DNA of 64,000 bases from Mastigias papua. Taxonomy: Eukaryota > Cnidaria > Scyphozoa > Rhizostomeae > Mastigiidae. The position numbers were made by a program, and so were the translations under genes. The stretch spans positions 11,650,428 through 11,714,427 of the forward strand of contig OZ025280.1 in the NCBI GenBank assembly GCA_964019165.1, given 5' to 3'. Shown here one piece after another: positions 34,183 to 44,472 of the stretch. Within the stretch, counting starts at the first letter, position 1, and each line of letters begins with the position of its first letter. The notes under the pieces are model-generated. The model worked only from the letters and a program-made list of their open reading frames with translations, ran no database searches and was not told the origin of the DNA.

Positions 34183-37100
34183 CTGACACTCTGAAAGAGG
34201 AGACTAATATCCTCAATAAGGTAAGGCTGCAAAATCCCAAAGGGTCGATCATTGAATATCTCAATATCAACTCGATAAGAAACAAATTCGAGCAATTACA
34301 GCTTTTAGTTTCAAAGAATGTAGACATATTAATCATTGCTGAAACAAAGCTTGATGATACTTTTCCAACGGGGCAATTTATTCCTCCAGGTTTCAAGTTA
34401 CCATTTCGCTTAGACTGTAACAAGAACGGCAGGGGTATTTTGGCATATATTAGGGAAGAGGTCCCCTCAAAGAATCTCTCTGAATTCAATTACCCCAAGG
34501 ATATCAAATGTATAACTATAGAAATATCTTCGCAGATCAAAACGGGTTCTATTTGGAATTTACCGACCCCCATGTCAAAATGAGACTTACTTCTTGGAAG
34601 AAATCAGAAAGGCTATGGACCATTATAGCCCTAATAATGAAAATTTCGTTGTCATTGGTGACTTTACTTGTGAGGAAAATAATAGCAAACTTAGTGATTT
34701 CTCTGCCAGTTATGGCCTAAGAAACTTAATTAGAAACCCTACTTGTTTTAAATTGTCTGATAATCCCAGAACCATTGACTTTATTCTTACAAATAAAAGG
34801 GGAGTTTTACGGGATCCTCCACTTTTGAAACGGGATTATCAGACTTTCATGTAATGATATTTACAGTGTTAAAGGGTGGTTTTGTAAAGAAGGGTCCCAA
34901 GACTGTATACTATAGAGATTTTAGCAAGTACAACAAAAAGCCTTTGAACGGGACGTACAAGGAAATCTGTCAAATAGGGACAGAAGCAAATGTGAATATG
35001 GAGCCTTTGATAACATTGTAGATATTGTACTGAACTACCATGCACCCTTAAAAAAGAAAACTGTGCATGCTAAGGATAGTCTGTTTATGACTAAACCTCT
35101 AAGGAAAGCAATGATGATAAGGACCAGGTTACACAATAGATACAATAAACTCAGAACTGATGACAATTGGAAAGCTTGTAAAAAACAAGGCAATAGGTGC
35201 CTCATGTTACTAAGTGAAGCCAAAAATAGTTATTATGGAAACCTCAACTTGAAACTGTTAACAGATAATAGGAATTTTTGGAGAACTGTCAAGCCATTGT
35301 TTTCAGATAAAATCGAAACATCTACAGCAATTACCCTCCCTGAGAATGATGAGCTGGTAATGACAATAAAGTTGTAGCAAATAGTTTTAACAATTACTTT
35401 GTGAGAATTACTGATAGTCTTAACATCCCTACAGTAAGAGAGAACCTGATGCCAACCAATGAAATCACTGATCCACTCGATATTGCCCTGAAAAAATACA
35501 AATTTCATCCATCTGTAAAACGTATCAAGGAAAGGGTGCAAGTTGAACAAAGATTTGAATTCAAACACGTTTCTTTACAAGAAGTACTGGTGCAGCTGCA
35601 TAAGCTTAACCCGAAGAAGTCCTGCCCCATAGGCAGCCTACCTACTAGGCTTCTAAAGGAGCATATTGATGTTTTCAGAGTTGAGCTTCTAAATTTGATT
35701 AATAACAGTCTGAATACTGGTGTGTTCCCTGATAAGCTAAAAATGGGGAAGGTATCGTCCTTGTTCAAGAACGAAGATCCCTTTACTAAGAAGAACTATA
35801 GGCCTATAACTGTATTACCTGCAGTCTCCAAGGTATATGAAAGAATTATACAAGATCAAATAATTCCATTTATGGAACCAGTAATGTCTATGTATCTTTG
35901 TGGATTTTGCAAGGGATATAGCACACAACATGCACTTATGAGACTTATTGATGAAAAATGTAGGGAATTTCTTGATAAACATGGTCACACAGGGGCACTG
36001 CTTATGGATCTTTCTAAGGCATTTGATTGCCTTGACCATGATCTACTTGTTGCTAAGCTCCATGCATATGGTTTCGGCAGAAGTGTGCTCACATTCATCT
36101 ATAACTACCTGAACGACAGAAAAAAGGGGGTTAAGGTGAACGGTGCATTCAGTGAATGGAAAGAATCGATGAAAGGTGTTCCGCAGGGCTCAATCGTTGG
36201 ACCCCTTCTTTTCACTATATTCATACATGATATTTTCTCTTTGGTGAATGAAACTGAGGTCTGCAACTATGCAGATGATACAACTATCTTTGCATGTGAT
36301 TCTGATGCCTTTCCAAGTGGTTTGTTGATAACCTTATGAAGCTACTTAATACAAAGTGTCATTTTATGCTATTCGGAAATAACTCACCAGCCATTTCAGT
36401 GAATGTCAGCACATCGAATATTGAGCAATCTGACAAAGAAAAGCTCCTCGGGGTAACACTTGATAAGAACTTAGACTTTAACTGTCATGTTGAAGAAATA
36501 TGCAAAAAAACTGGCCAAAACTTCACGCTCTTGCACGAGTTGAAAAAGTCATGGACCAAGGAAGGTTACTAACAGTAATGAATGCCATTATAATATCTCA
36601 ATTTAGCTATTGTCCTGTAATTTGGATGTTTCATGATAGAAATGTAAACAACAAAATAAATAAAATCCTTGAAAAAGCATTGAGAATTGCATTCAAGGAT
36701 ATGTCATCAAAATTTGAAGATTTATTGAAGAAAGCAGCCTCAGTCACCATTCACCAAAGAAATCCACAGTTGCTAGCTACAGAAAGTTATAAGACCACAC
36801 ATTATCTTAATCCCAAATTCATGGGTGAAATCTTTGTCGAGAAGAACATCCCATATAACCTGAGGGGTAAAAGTCCCCTATCAGTATCAGTTGCATGTAC
36901 AGATGCATATGGTATTATGACAATAAGGTACACTGGGCACAAACTCTGGCGGTCGTTGCCATTTGAAATAAAAGAATCTCATACCTTGACAGAATTTAAG
37001 AGGAATATAAAAAAACATCAAGTCAGTGATTGCAACTGTAGATTATGTAAGATTTTTATAAACACTTTAGGATTTTTATAAGGTAAGTAATCAGGTTTTT

Positions 37101-37195
37101 ATGATATAATTAAGTAGTCACTATTGTAAGTAGTTTTTTAACTACCTTTATCATGCCAACCTTAAATAAATAAATTATATTATTTCTTATTATAT
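34183..37195 (+). mobile_element. LINE-A 3' part: ORF2 endonuclease and reverse transcriptase, decayed
   Basis: APE endonuclease pieces: LNINSIRNKFEQL, IAETKLDDTFP (34255-34370), VVIGDF and RTIDFILTN (34594-34854), with frameshifts. The RT starts after KKSCPIGSLPTRLLK; motif A is LLMDLSKAFDCLDHDLL, motif B GVPQGSIVGPLLF and motif C YADDTTIF (35401-36339). A short internal deletion or shift follows. Then come LLGVTLDKNLDF, YCPVIWMFHDR and a C-terminal CNCRLCK word ending at 37079. An AT-rich 3' tail with AATAAATAAATT runs to about 37195. With the parts at 11558 and 21293 the element is about 4.9 kb, full length for a CR1-like LINE. Confidence 0.85.
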
Positions 37196-37474
37196 ATTTA
37201 TATTATACCCACCATCCTTGTTCCTAAGATATTACAAAGCCTTCATAGTGGCCCTTCAGGTGGGCACATGGCGATCTGTCGCATGATAATGAGATGCAGA
37301 GAGGTATGAGCACTTCATTCAAAGCTGTGAGGAATGTAGTTGAGGTAAGTATGAAACCAAGCAAACACCAGCTCCATTAAAGGCCATAGAAGTCAGTGAA
37401 CCATTTGTGTTTTGGGCTCTCGGCTATATGGGCCCTCTCCCAGAAACAGCTAGTGGTAACAGACACATTTTAGT
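37196..37474 (+). pseudogene. Gypsy-2 integrase, zinc-binding part and first core block
   Basis: It picks up Gypsy-2 after LINE-A. LVPKILQSLHSGPSGGHM carries the His pair, then a Cys pair region (ECS), and later EVSEPFVFWALGYMGPLPE around the first catalytic position (Asp apparently replaced; GYMGP instead of the usual D-x-MGP). It ends at RHILV, where Gypsy-3 inserted; TTAGT at 37470-37474 is the target duplication. Confidence 0.8.
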
Positions 37475-37657
37475 TGTTATAATATCTTCTATATGTGTGT
37501 GTTTGGAGATAAACACCAAGATATAATCACAACATATCCATGTGTTAATTTAGAAAATCAATCTTCAGACAAAACTAAACGCAATATATTCCTGTGGCGG
37601 GAATCCTACCACAGGGGTACAAGGAACAAAATAAAAGTAACAAAACAAATTATAACA
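37475..37657 (-). repeat. Gypsy-3 3' LTR (183 bp)
   Basis: On the minus strand it begins TGTTATAATTTG and ends ATATTATAACA. It is identical to 41813-41995. The polypurine tract GGACAGAGGA (minus strand, 37658-37667) adjoins it. Confidence 0.95.
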
Positions 37658-37669
37658 TCCTCTGTCCAA

Positions 37670-40600
37670 TTAATGTTCAATCAGTCTGTCAGGTTTCTTT
37701 ATTTCACGTCCTGATCGTGTTCTGATTGATAGATGGCTTGGGCTTTTGTACTCTACATGTACTGCTGGTTGTCCAGGTACTGTTGGTGTTCTGATTGGTA
37801 CATGGTTGGGACTCTTGTGTTCTACATTTACTGCTGGTTGTCCAGGTACAGTGGTATTTTGGTGTTCAGATACTATTGGGATGGCTGGGGTACTTACTAC
37901 TATGGGTGGGTCATTAGGAGTAGCAAGTATATGTCTCCGGTTCCTTCTGAACACCTGACCCCTCTCATCTCTTACAATGTATGACCTTGGAAGTACTTCT
38001 GCTTTCCTCCATTGCCTATCTTTGTATATTCTGACATGATCTCCAGCCTCTAATGGGGGTAAATCCCTGCTGTTTTTGTTGTAAATTGCTGATGCAGTTT
38101 TCTGTTGATTTCTCAATGCTTTGACAACAGTCTTTGGTTCCATAGCCTGGGGTATGAGCAGGCGGCGATGTGTGGGCAATGTTGTACGAGTTCGCCTACC
38201 CATCAAAAGTTGGATTGGTGATGCCCCTATATCTTCAAAGGGTGTATTTCTGTATTTCAAGAGACCTTGAAATGGATCTTTACCTTCTGCTGTAGCTTTC
38301 CTGAAGATTTGTTTTGCAGTCTGAACTGCCCTTTCTGCACAGCCATTTGATTGGGGATATCCTGGTGAGCTTGTTATGTGTTGAAAACCCCACTGTTCTG
38401 CAAAATGCTTAAATTCATGAGTTGTACTAAATACAGCTCGCGTATTATTATATTGTGGGCCATTGTCACTGACAACTTTCATTGGAATCCCAAATCTAGC
38501 AAAAACTTGTTTCATTGAGTTGATAACACACATGGTTGTTGGTTGACGTAATAGTTCCACTTCAAAATACTTGGAATAAAAATGAACTATGATCAAATAA
38601 GAATGTCCAGCAAACTGGAAAATATCAGTTCCAACCACTTCCCACGGTAGGCCGGCGGGTTCATGGGGAAGTAGTGGTTCCCTCTGTTGTTGGTTTCGAA
38701 AAGCATTACAAATTTGACATGAACGTACCTTATCCTTGATATGAGCAGTCATTGAAGGCCAGAACACATAATCTCTTGCTAGACTAAGACTTTTATTTTC
38801 CCCCAAGTGGGCTCCATGTAAATCCATTAGAACATCCTGCCTCAAGGACTTTGGAACTACAAGCCTGTCAGATTTGAACAATAGTCCATCCTCAACACTT
38901 AACTCCTCCTTATAGTTCCAATACTCTCTGGCACACTCGTCCACATGATCTTTATCTGAAGGCCATCCCTGAAGTACATAATCCATTACAACTTGTGATG
39001 TGATATCTGTGCTGGTTGCATCTTTAAATCTCTTCAAGGTGTTGCTTTCTATCTCTAAATTGTCAACTAAATTGATCCCAATTACATCTTCAGGATCACT
39101 CCTGGGCACAGTATCACTGAGTGGTGCTCGACTCAAACAATCAGAGATTAGTTGCTGCTTTCCTGGAACATACTTAACTTGGAGATCATACTTGGTCAAT
39201 TTTAGAAGCATTCTCTGTAGCCTTGGTGGACACTCATTGAGTGGTTTTTTGAATATAGCTTCCAATGGCTTATGATCAGTCTCTACAAGTACCTTTCGTC
39301 CATATACATATGTGTGAAATTTCTGTGCACCCCAAAGGATGGCTAATAGTTCTCTTTCTATGTTAGCATATCTCTGTTCACATGATGACAGAGTTTTAGA
39401 GCTGAATGCAATTGGCTTGCCATCTTGGAGTATCACAGCACCAAGTCCTGTGCCACTTGCATCAACATTCAACACAGTGGGTTTGTCATTATCAAAATAC
39501 GCCAACACTGGTGCCTTAGTAATGACAGCTTTTAGTTTGTCAAAAGCTTCTTGCTGTGGTGCCTCCCATGTAAATTCAGCAGATTTTTTAGTCAGTTGCG
39601 AGATGGGTCCTTGTAAGTCAGCTTTATGTTCAATAAATTTATCAAGGTAGTTAATTGTTCCAAGAAATCGGAGCACACCATTCTTGTCTGATGGTGGTGG
39701 CATGTCTTGAATTGCTCGCACTTTCTCTGGGTCTGGTTTGAGTCCCTCTGATGTGAAAACATGACCAACATACGTCACTTGTTCAACACGTAGTTTCACT
39801 TTTTGTGGATTAAATTTCAGTCCCACTTCTCTGCTCCTTTCAAGCACTGCAATCATTTTCTCATTGATATCATTTTCATCCTTTCCATGAATGAGAAAAT
39901 CGTCCACAATAATTTCAACTGGTAGATTAGCAAACAACTTGTCCATTTCACGCTGGTACAACTCTGGGGCTGATGAGATACCAAATGGGAGTCTGGTAAA
40001 TCTATATCGGCCCCAAGGAGTATTGAAAGTCAGCAGCTTAGAGCTTTCTTCATCTACAGGTAATTGCCAGTAGCCACTACTAGCGTCCAGTGTAGTAAAT
40101 ACTGAATCCCCAGCCAGTCGGTCAGCCACCTGTTCAACGGTAACCATGGGGTAATGTGGTCTTTTGAGGGCTCTGTTCAAATCCCTTGGATCAATGCAGA
40201 TCCTTATACTGTCTTTAGTGGGTGGGTTATCACGAGTTGTCTCTTTCCGTTTGTCAACAACAACCATGGAAGAAACCCACGGTGTGTGTTCATCTTCTTT
40301 GACAATTATCCCATCAGTCTCCATTTCACTCAGTTTCTGTTTTGTAGGTTCTAGAAGTGCAACAGGAATTTTCCTTGGTGGGTGGACAACCGCAGGAATA
40401 GACTGGTCTATTTCCAAGTGAACTTTTATTGGCAACGTCCCTGGTTTTAAGCTGAAACAGTCACGGTATTGTGAAAGTACATTATCGTTATCAAACAATC
40501 CATTTTTAAGTATCTTGTCCTTGTGCTTCTCACTGGGGATGGGTTGTGGTACTTCAAGTATTCCGAGATTCATAAACTGCAGGACTTCCAAATCAAGACA

Positions 40601-41749
40601 TGCGTTACAGCTAAGAAGAGGGGTGAAATCTCCGTGGACTACGAGAAACAGCAAATCCATTTTGCGTTGTCTGTATTGTACAGGGAGCTTTACACAACCA
40701 ACTGGGTGCACTGGTTTACTGGCAAGCCAGCCTTTGAGGGGTTGATAAATCTTTTGAAGTGGTTTGGTAGTGATACTCTTGTAAATATCATAAGGGATGA
40801 CAGTGGCTTCTGCTCCAGTGTCTGCTTTAAACTTAACCGTTTTTTGAGCTACCTTCAGAGATATCAAGTTCTTTTTAACACCAGAAGGTTGGTTGATAAT
40901 GCTTGCCACCTCAACAGAACCAAAGTACAGATGTGAGGTAACCTTCTCTTCTTGGTCTAGATCACTGCTGGTCAGTTCCTGCTCAACTGCATTGATGTTA
41001 GATTCTCTTTTTCCATTATTTGGACACATTTTCGCAAAATGCCCCTCCTTGTTACAGGTTAGACATTTCTTCTTAAAGGCAGGGCATATACTTGGCTTTG
41101 TGAACATATGTTGATAACCACAGAATTTGCATCGTTTCGTTGGCCCTTTTCGTTGTCTTTCAATATTGTGGATAGTCCCATGAATCCCTGGCTCATTTGC
41201 TTGTGAAAATTTGAACTTCTGTAATTCAGCAGCCTCATAGGTGCGGCAATAATCATGTGCACAGTGAAGTGTAAGGTCAGGCTTCTTGAGCAGTTCCCCT
41301 CTCAATTCATTTGATAATACACCTCCCACAATCTGGTCTCGAATCAAAGAATCTTTGATGGCTCCAAACTCACATGTTAACGAGAGACGCTTCAAATCAC
41401 TAACAAAATTATCAATTCTTTCACCTTCTTGTTGGCTACGTCTATTGAATACAAACCTCTCATATATTACATTTCTTGCACCTTGACATAATTGCTCAAA
41501 TTTATGGCACACATCTTCATAATTTTCCGGGCTCTCGTCCTCCCAATACTCAAAATGGCTAAATTCCTCTATAGCTTCACTTCCAGCGCAGTTTAGTAGA
41601 AGGTTTACTTTCAATTTATCAGGCTTTTCATCTTTCTCTGATGCTACTAGGTAAATCTCAAACCTCATACGAAATTTTCGCCAGTTATCAGCTGCATGGG
41701 CATCAAAAATCAGCGGCCCCGGTTTGCTAAATGACTCCTTTTCCGCCAT
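37670..41749 (-). CDS. Gypsy-3 Gag-Pol polyprotein, 1359 aa, intact
   Basis: A single frame from ATG 41749, 63 bp after the 5' LTR. Gag occupies about residues 1-260, with a Cys-rich pair CKFCGYQ..CPAFKKKCLTCNKEGHFAKMC (207-242). Protease: FKADTGAEATVIP (DTGA at 310-313). RT: FTTLDASSGYWQLP (about 551), RLPFGISSAPE, and IIVDDFLI (VDD in place of the more usual YxDD, about 614). RNase H: NVDASGTGLGAV (about 761) and ETDHKPLEA (about 823). Integrase: HGAHLGENK, CQICNAF, GTDIF (D1042), VSDNG (D1095) and SNGCAER (E1139). The tail contains a 23-residue tandem duplication. No gag/pol frameshift is present and all catalytic residues that I can place are there. Confidence 0.96.
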   Translation of the reverse strand: MAEKESFSKPGPLIFDAHAADNWRKFRMRFEIYLVASEKDEKPDKLKVNLLLNCAGSEAIEEFSHFEYWEDESPENYEDVCHKFEQLCQGARNVIYERFVFNRRSQQEGERIDNFVSDLKRLSLTCEFGAIKDSLIRDQIVGGVLSNELRGELLKKPDLTLHCAHDYCRTYEAAELQKFKFSQANEPGIHGTIHNIERQRKGPTKRCKFCGYQHMFTKPSICPAFKKKCLTCNKEGHFAKMCPNNGKRESNINAVEQELTSSDLDQEEKVTSHLYFGSVEVASIINQPSGVKKNLISLKVAQKTVKFKADTGAEATVIPYDIYKSITTKPLQKIYQPLKGWLASKPVHPVGCVKLPVQYRQRKMDLLFLVVHGDFTPLLSCNACLDLEVLQFMNLGILEVPQPIPSEKHKDKILKNGLFDNDNVLSQYRDCFSLKPGTLPIKVHLEIDQSIPAVVHPPRKIPVALLEPTKQKLSEMETDGIIVKEDEHTPWVSSMVVVDKRKETTRDNPPTKDSIRICIDPRDLNRALKRPHYPMVTVEQVADRLAGDSVFTTLDASSGYWQLPVDEESSKLLTFNTPWGRYRFTRLPFGISSAPELYQREMDKLFANLPVEIIVDDFLIHGKDENDINEKMIAVLERSREVGLKFNPQKVKLRVEQVTYVGHVFTSEGLKPDPEKVRAIQDMPPPSDKNGVLRFLGTINYLDKFIEHKADLQGPISQLTKKSAEFTWEAPQQEAFDKLKAVITKAPVLAYFDNDKPTVLNVDASGTGLGAVILQDGKPIAFSSKTLSSCEQRYANIERELLAILWGAQKFHTYVYGRKVLVETDHKPLEAIFKKPLNECPPRLQRMLLKLTKYDLQVKYVPGKQQLISDCLSRAPLSDTVPRSDPEDVIGINLVDNLEIESNTLKRFKDATSTDITSQVVMDYVLQGWPSDKDHVDECAREYWNYKEELSVEDGLLFKSDRLVVPKSLRQDVLMDLHGAHLGENKSLSLARDYVFWPSMTAHIKDKVRSCQICNAFRNQQQREPLLPHEPAGLPWEVVGTDIFQFAGHSYLIIVHFYSKYFEVELLRQPTTMCVINSMKQVFARFGIPMKVVSDNGPQYNNTRAVFSTTHEFKHFAEQWGFQHITSSPGYPQSNGCAERAVQTAKQIFRKATAEGKDPFQGLLKYRNTPFEDIGASPIQLLMGRRTRTTLPTHRRLLIPQAMEPKTVVKALRNQQKTASAIYNKNSRDLPPLEAGDHVRIYKDRQWRKAEVLPRSYIVRDERGQVFRRNRRHILATPNDPPIVVSTPAIPIVSEHQNTTVPGQPAVNVEHKSPNHVPIRTPTVPGQPAVHVEYKSPSHLSIRTRSGREIKKPDRLIEH

Positions 41750-41798
41750 CTTGTTTTCGTGGTTAGTGCCTCAACAATCGTAGCTCCGGATCCAAAAA

Positions 41799-41812
41799 CA
41801 CACCTGACACCA
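41799..41812 (-). promoter_or_regulatory. Gypsy-3 primer-binding site
   Basis: TGGTGTCAGGTGTG on the minus strand directly follows the 5' LTR. It is similar to the tRNA-Leu type PBS (TGGTGTCAG...), but the tRNA is not certain. Confidence 0.7.
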
Positions 41813-41995
41813 TGTTATAATATCTTCTATATGTGTGTGTTTGGAGATAAACACCAAGATATAATCACAACATATCCATGTGTTAATTTAGAAAATCAAT
41901 CTTCAGACAAAACTAAACGCAATATATTCCTGTGGCGGGAATCCTACCACAGGGGTACAAGGAACAAAATAAAAGTAACAAAACAAATTATAACA
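41813..41995 (-). repeat. Gypsy-3 5' LTR (183 bp)
   Basis: Identical to 37475-37657. Being upstream of the ORF on the minus strand, it is the promoter-bearing LTR. Confidence 0.95.
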
Positions 41996-42000
41996 TTAGT

Positions 42001-42149
42001 TATGATGGACCATTTTACTAAATGGTTTGAAGCCTTTGCCTCCACAGACCAGAAGGCTTCCACAGTCACCCACATACTTGTCTCCTGCGTTTTCTCAAGG
42101 TTCTGCCCACCTACTATAATCCATTCTGATCAAGGGAAGAACTTTGATA
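42001..42149 (+). pseudogene. Gypsy-2 integrase core, middle block
   Basis: MMDHFTKWFEAFAS, TVTHILVSCVFSRF and IIHSDQGKNF (second catalytic Asp in HSDQG) continue the frame interrupted at 37474. It stops at the hAT-like insertion; CTTTGATA at 42142-42149 is its target duplication. Confidence 0.85.
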
Positions 42150-43575
42150 CCCAGGGGGTTCACTTGAACATCTTGTATACAGGGGGGTCCATCCGATACT
42201 TCTGGGTAATAAATTGCTTTGTTATCCGATACTTATGGGTAGCTGATTTACAATTGTGTCCTTTTGATACTTATGGGTAGCTGATATACAAAACATGGAC
42301 TTTTAATACTTTTGGGTTCAACCAACACTTAAAGATCAAAGACAGTTAGGATTTCTTTCAACATTAGTAAAAATCATCCAGTAAACCAACAAAAAACATT
42401 GGTTCTAAAACACTCAAACGTTGCAACTAAATAAAGCAAATAAATTAAACTTAAATCATGTGGATAATGGTTTACCTGTGATACTAGAACATGCTATCGA
42501 GGCTGACAAATAGAGTGACGGCATGACACAGATAATGGCAGCCAGAGAATTGGTGGACAAGTACGATCAGAGAAAGAACAAGCCTCTATTGATAATTTTG
42601 TTTATTTTGAAATAGGTAGTAATAGACTGAAGACTTTAAATCAAGCAGAGACTATGATCTCTACATATGTGAGATCATGACTGGCTTTTCTGGGGGTATT
42701 GGTCAATAACTGGACGACCACTGAATGACTTTTTTGATCCTATTTTTGAGTTTCACTAAGGTAACACCCCAAATATAGGAGCAGTTCTAGAACATTGGAT
42801 ACGGTTGTGGTAAAAGAAAGGGTAAGTAGCTGTGAGGGGAGGGCTGATACAAGAATGTTCTATGATAGCTCACCATTGTCAACATAGGTACATGCAAGTG
42901 ATGTTGTTGTCTTGTATTGTACTCGTGTATTTCTGAGTTGTTGTGGACCACTTGAGAGAGATATTGGGGGTTTGGTTGTTAAGACATTTGTACAGTAAAC
43001 AGAGCCTGTGAATCCTTTGTATCATACAAATAGCAGTATTTATGAGCCTAAGAATTTTTTCCCCAAACTGGCAACACCTTTCAATACACCCAAGTTCATT
43101 ATAGTGTAACTTGTAGCCATCCTATGGCATGGGTTTCTCCTTGGGATTCCCTGGTTTTATTGCTCAATGTTGGAGTCATAGAATGGGTTTTGCAACATTG
43201 CTCTGGTAGAAATTTGTAGTAGCTTGCCAGTATCCATTAAGCACCTACTTTGAGTAAATATTTTCCATCAGCTGCTGCGCAGGAATGCATCAATGGGCCT
43301 GCATACTATTGAGTATCTGTCTCCCAAGGCCTTGGTTTCATTAAATGGATATTTGTTGAACCAATAATTATACAAATCAGTCATTAATTACTATCAACAC
43401 TAGTTTCTTGCATGCTCGATTGCAAAATGTGGTATTTTTGATATCTTTGGGTCTCATCAGAGATATTTACTTGATACTTCTGGGCCTGTGACATTTTATT
43501 TGATACTTTACGGTGTATTTTGGACCTTGCGGATGGAATCCCCCATATACAAAATGTTCAAGAGACCTCCCTGGG
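42150..43575. mobile_element. hAT-like nonautonomous DNA transposon, 1426 bp
   Basis: The ends are CCCAGGGGGTTCACTTGAAC (left) and, inverted, CCCAGGGAGGTCTCTTGAAC (right). Imperfect similarity continues for about 45 bp (TTGTATA, CCATCCG). Flanking 8-bp direct repeats CTTTGATA (42142-42149 and 43576-43583) split the Gypsy-2 integrase frame. An 8-bp target duplication with CAGGG near the tip fits hAT. Subterminal repeats of TGATACTT(A/C)TGGG type occur four times on the left and about three times on the right. No transposase is encoded. Confidence 0.85.
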
Positions 43576-43583
43576 CTTTGATA

Positions 43584-44400
43584 GCACTATAATGCACTAG
43601 GTATACAACAGAATAAGGGCCAAGACAACTCGTACAACCACATACCACCCCCAGGGAGATGGGTGAGTAGAACGACAGAATCATACGTTGTAAGAAATAA
43701 TCGCTAATTGTGTTTCCATATGCGGAAACGATTGGGATCAATGGCTTGGACAAGCTGTGTTTGCCTACAATACAAGCGTACATGAATCGACAGGAATCTC
43801 CTCATATCAGATAGTGTTTGGTCATCTGACACACATGCCAACTGAGGTATGGCTAAGTGTGCCGCTGCACAACCTATCAAGTCAATCTGACTATAGCCAC
43901 TCCTTATGCACAGCTATTCAGCATGCCAATCACTTAGCTCAAAGAAATTTAGAATTAGCTAGGGATCAACAGAGTAGTTAGTATAACAATAAAAACCAAA
44001 AAGTTTGGAATCCCTTTTAACCTGTACAAATGGTCTGGTTGTGGCGGCCTAAAACATCTACATTTGGAAGGAGATTGATTGGTCCATACGAAGTATGTGC
44101 TGGGAGGGGTTTAGCTTCTATTTATGCTCTGAACACGGTAAGTTTCTTGTAGCTCATCATAATCAGCTCAAATTCTGCCCTGTTCAGGCAAAGCCCGGTA
44201 TACCATGCCATCCTGCCACAGAAACATCAGAAATAGTTTATGGGGACGCTATCACTGGAGAGGAAGAAAAGAGACCAGGAGATCGTAGGGGCCAGGTCGT
44301 CAGAGTTAGGCCAGCTCACCTTTGTCAATTTATCAACCCCCCTGAGCATTTTGGAGAAACTGTAGAACACTAACACACTCGTCTCAGCTAAAAATGTTAG
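43584..44400 (+). pseudogene. Gypsy-2 integrase C-terminal part
   Basis: TTRTTTYHPQGDG, followed by VERQN after a stop, gives the Glu of the DDE triad. FAYNTSVHESTGISSYQIVFGH (43757 onward) is the usual integrase tail, then PVQMVWLWRPK and a GPYEV block (about 44075-44100). Frames alternate and stops are frequent. The Gypsy-2 3' end and LTR were not recognised after about 44400. Confidence 0.82.
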
Positions 44401-44472
44401 GGAGGGGAAGGTGTAATTTGTGTATTAGATTAACAGTTATTTTATTATCAATTATTGTACCTGTTTATACTG

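Larger units (their letters stand above)
37475..41995 (-). mobile_element. Gypsy-3: young, structurally intact Ty3/Gypsy element
   Basis: 4521 bp, with two 183-bp LTRs that I read as identical, a 5-bp target duplication TTAGT (37470-37474 and 41996-42000), PBS, polypurine tract and one uninterrupted Gag-Pol frame. The target is the Gypsy-2 integrase, whose frame continues at 42001. Identical LTRs indicate a recent insertion; nothing visible would prevent activity. Confidence 0.96.

Noticed and set aside
39000..41486. Several plus-strand ORFs of 60-137 codons
   Set aside because: Antisense shadows of the intact Gypsy-3 Gag-Pol frame.
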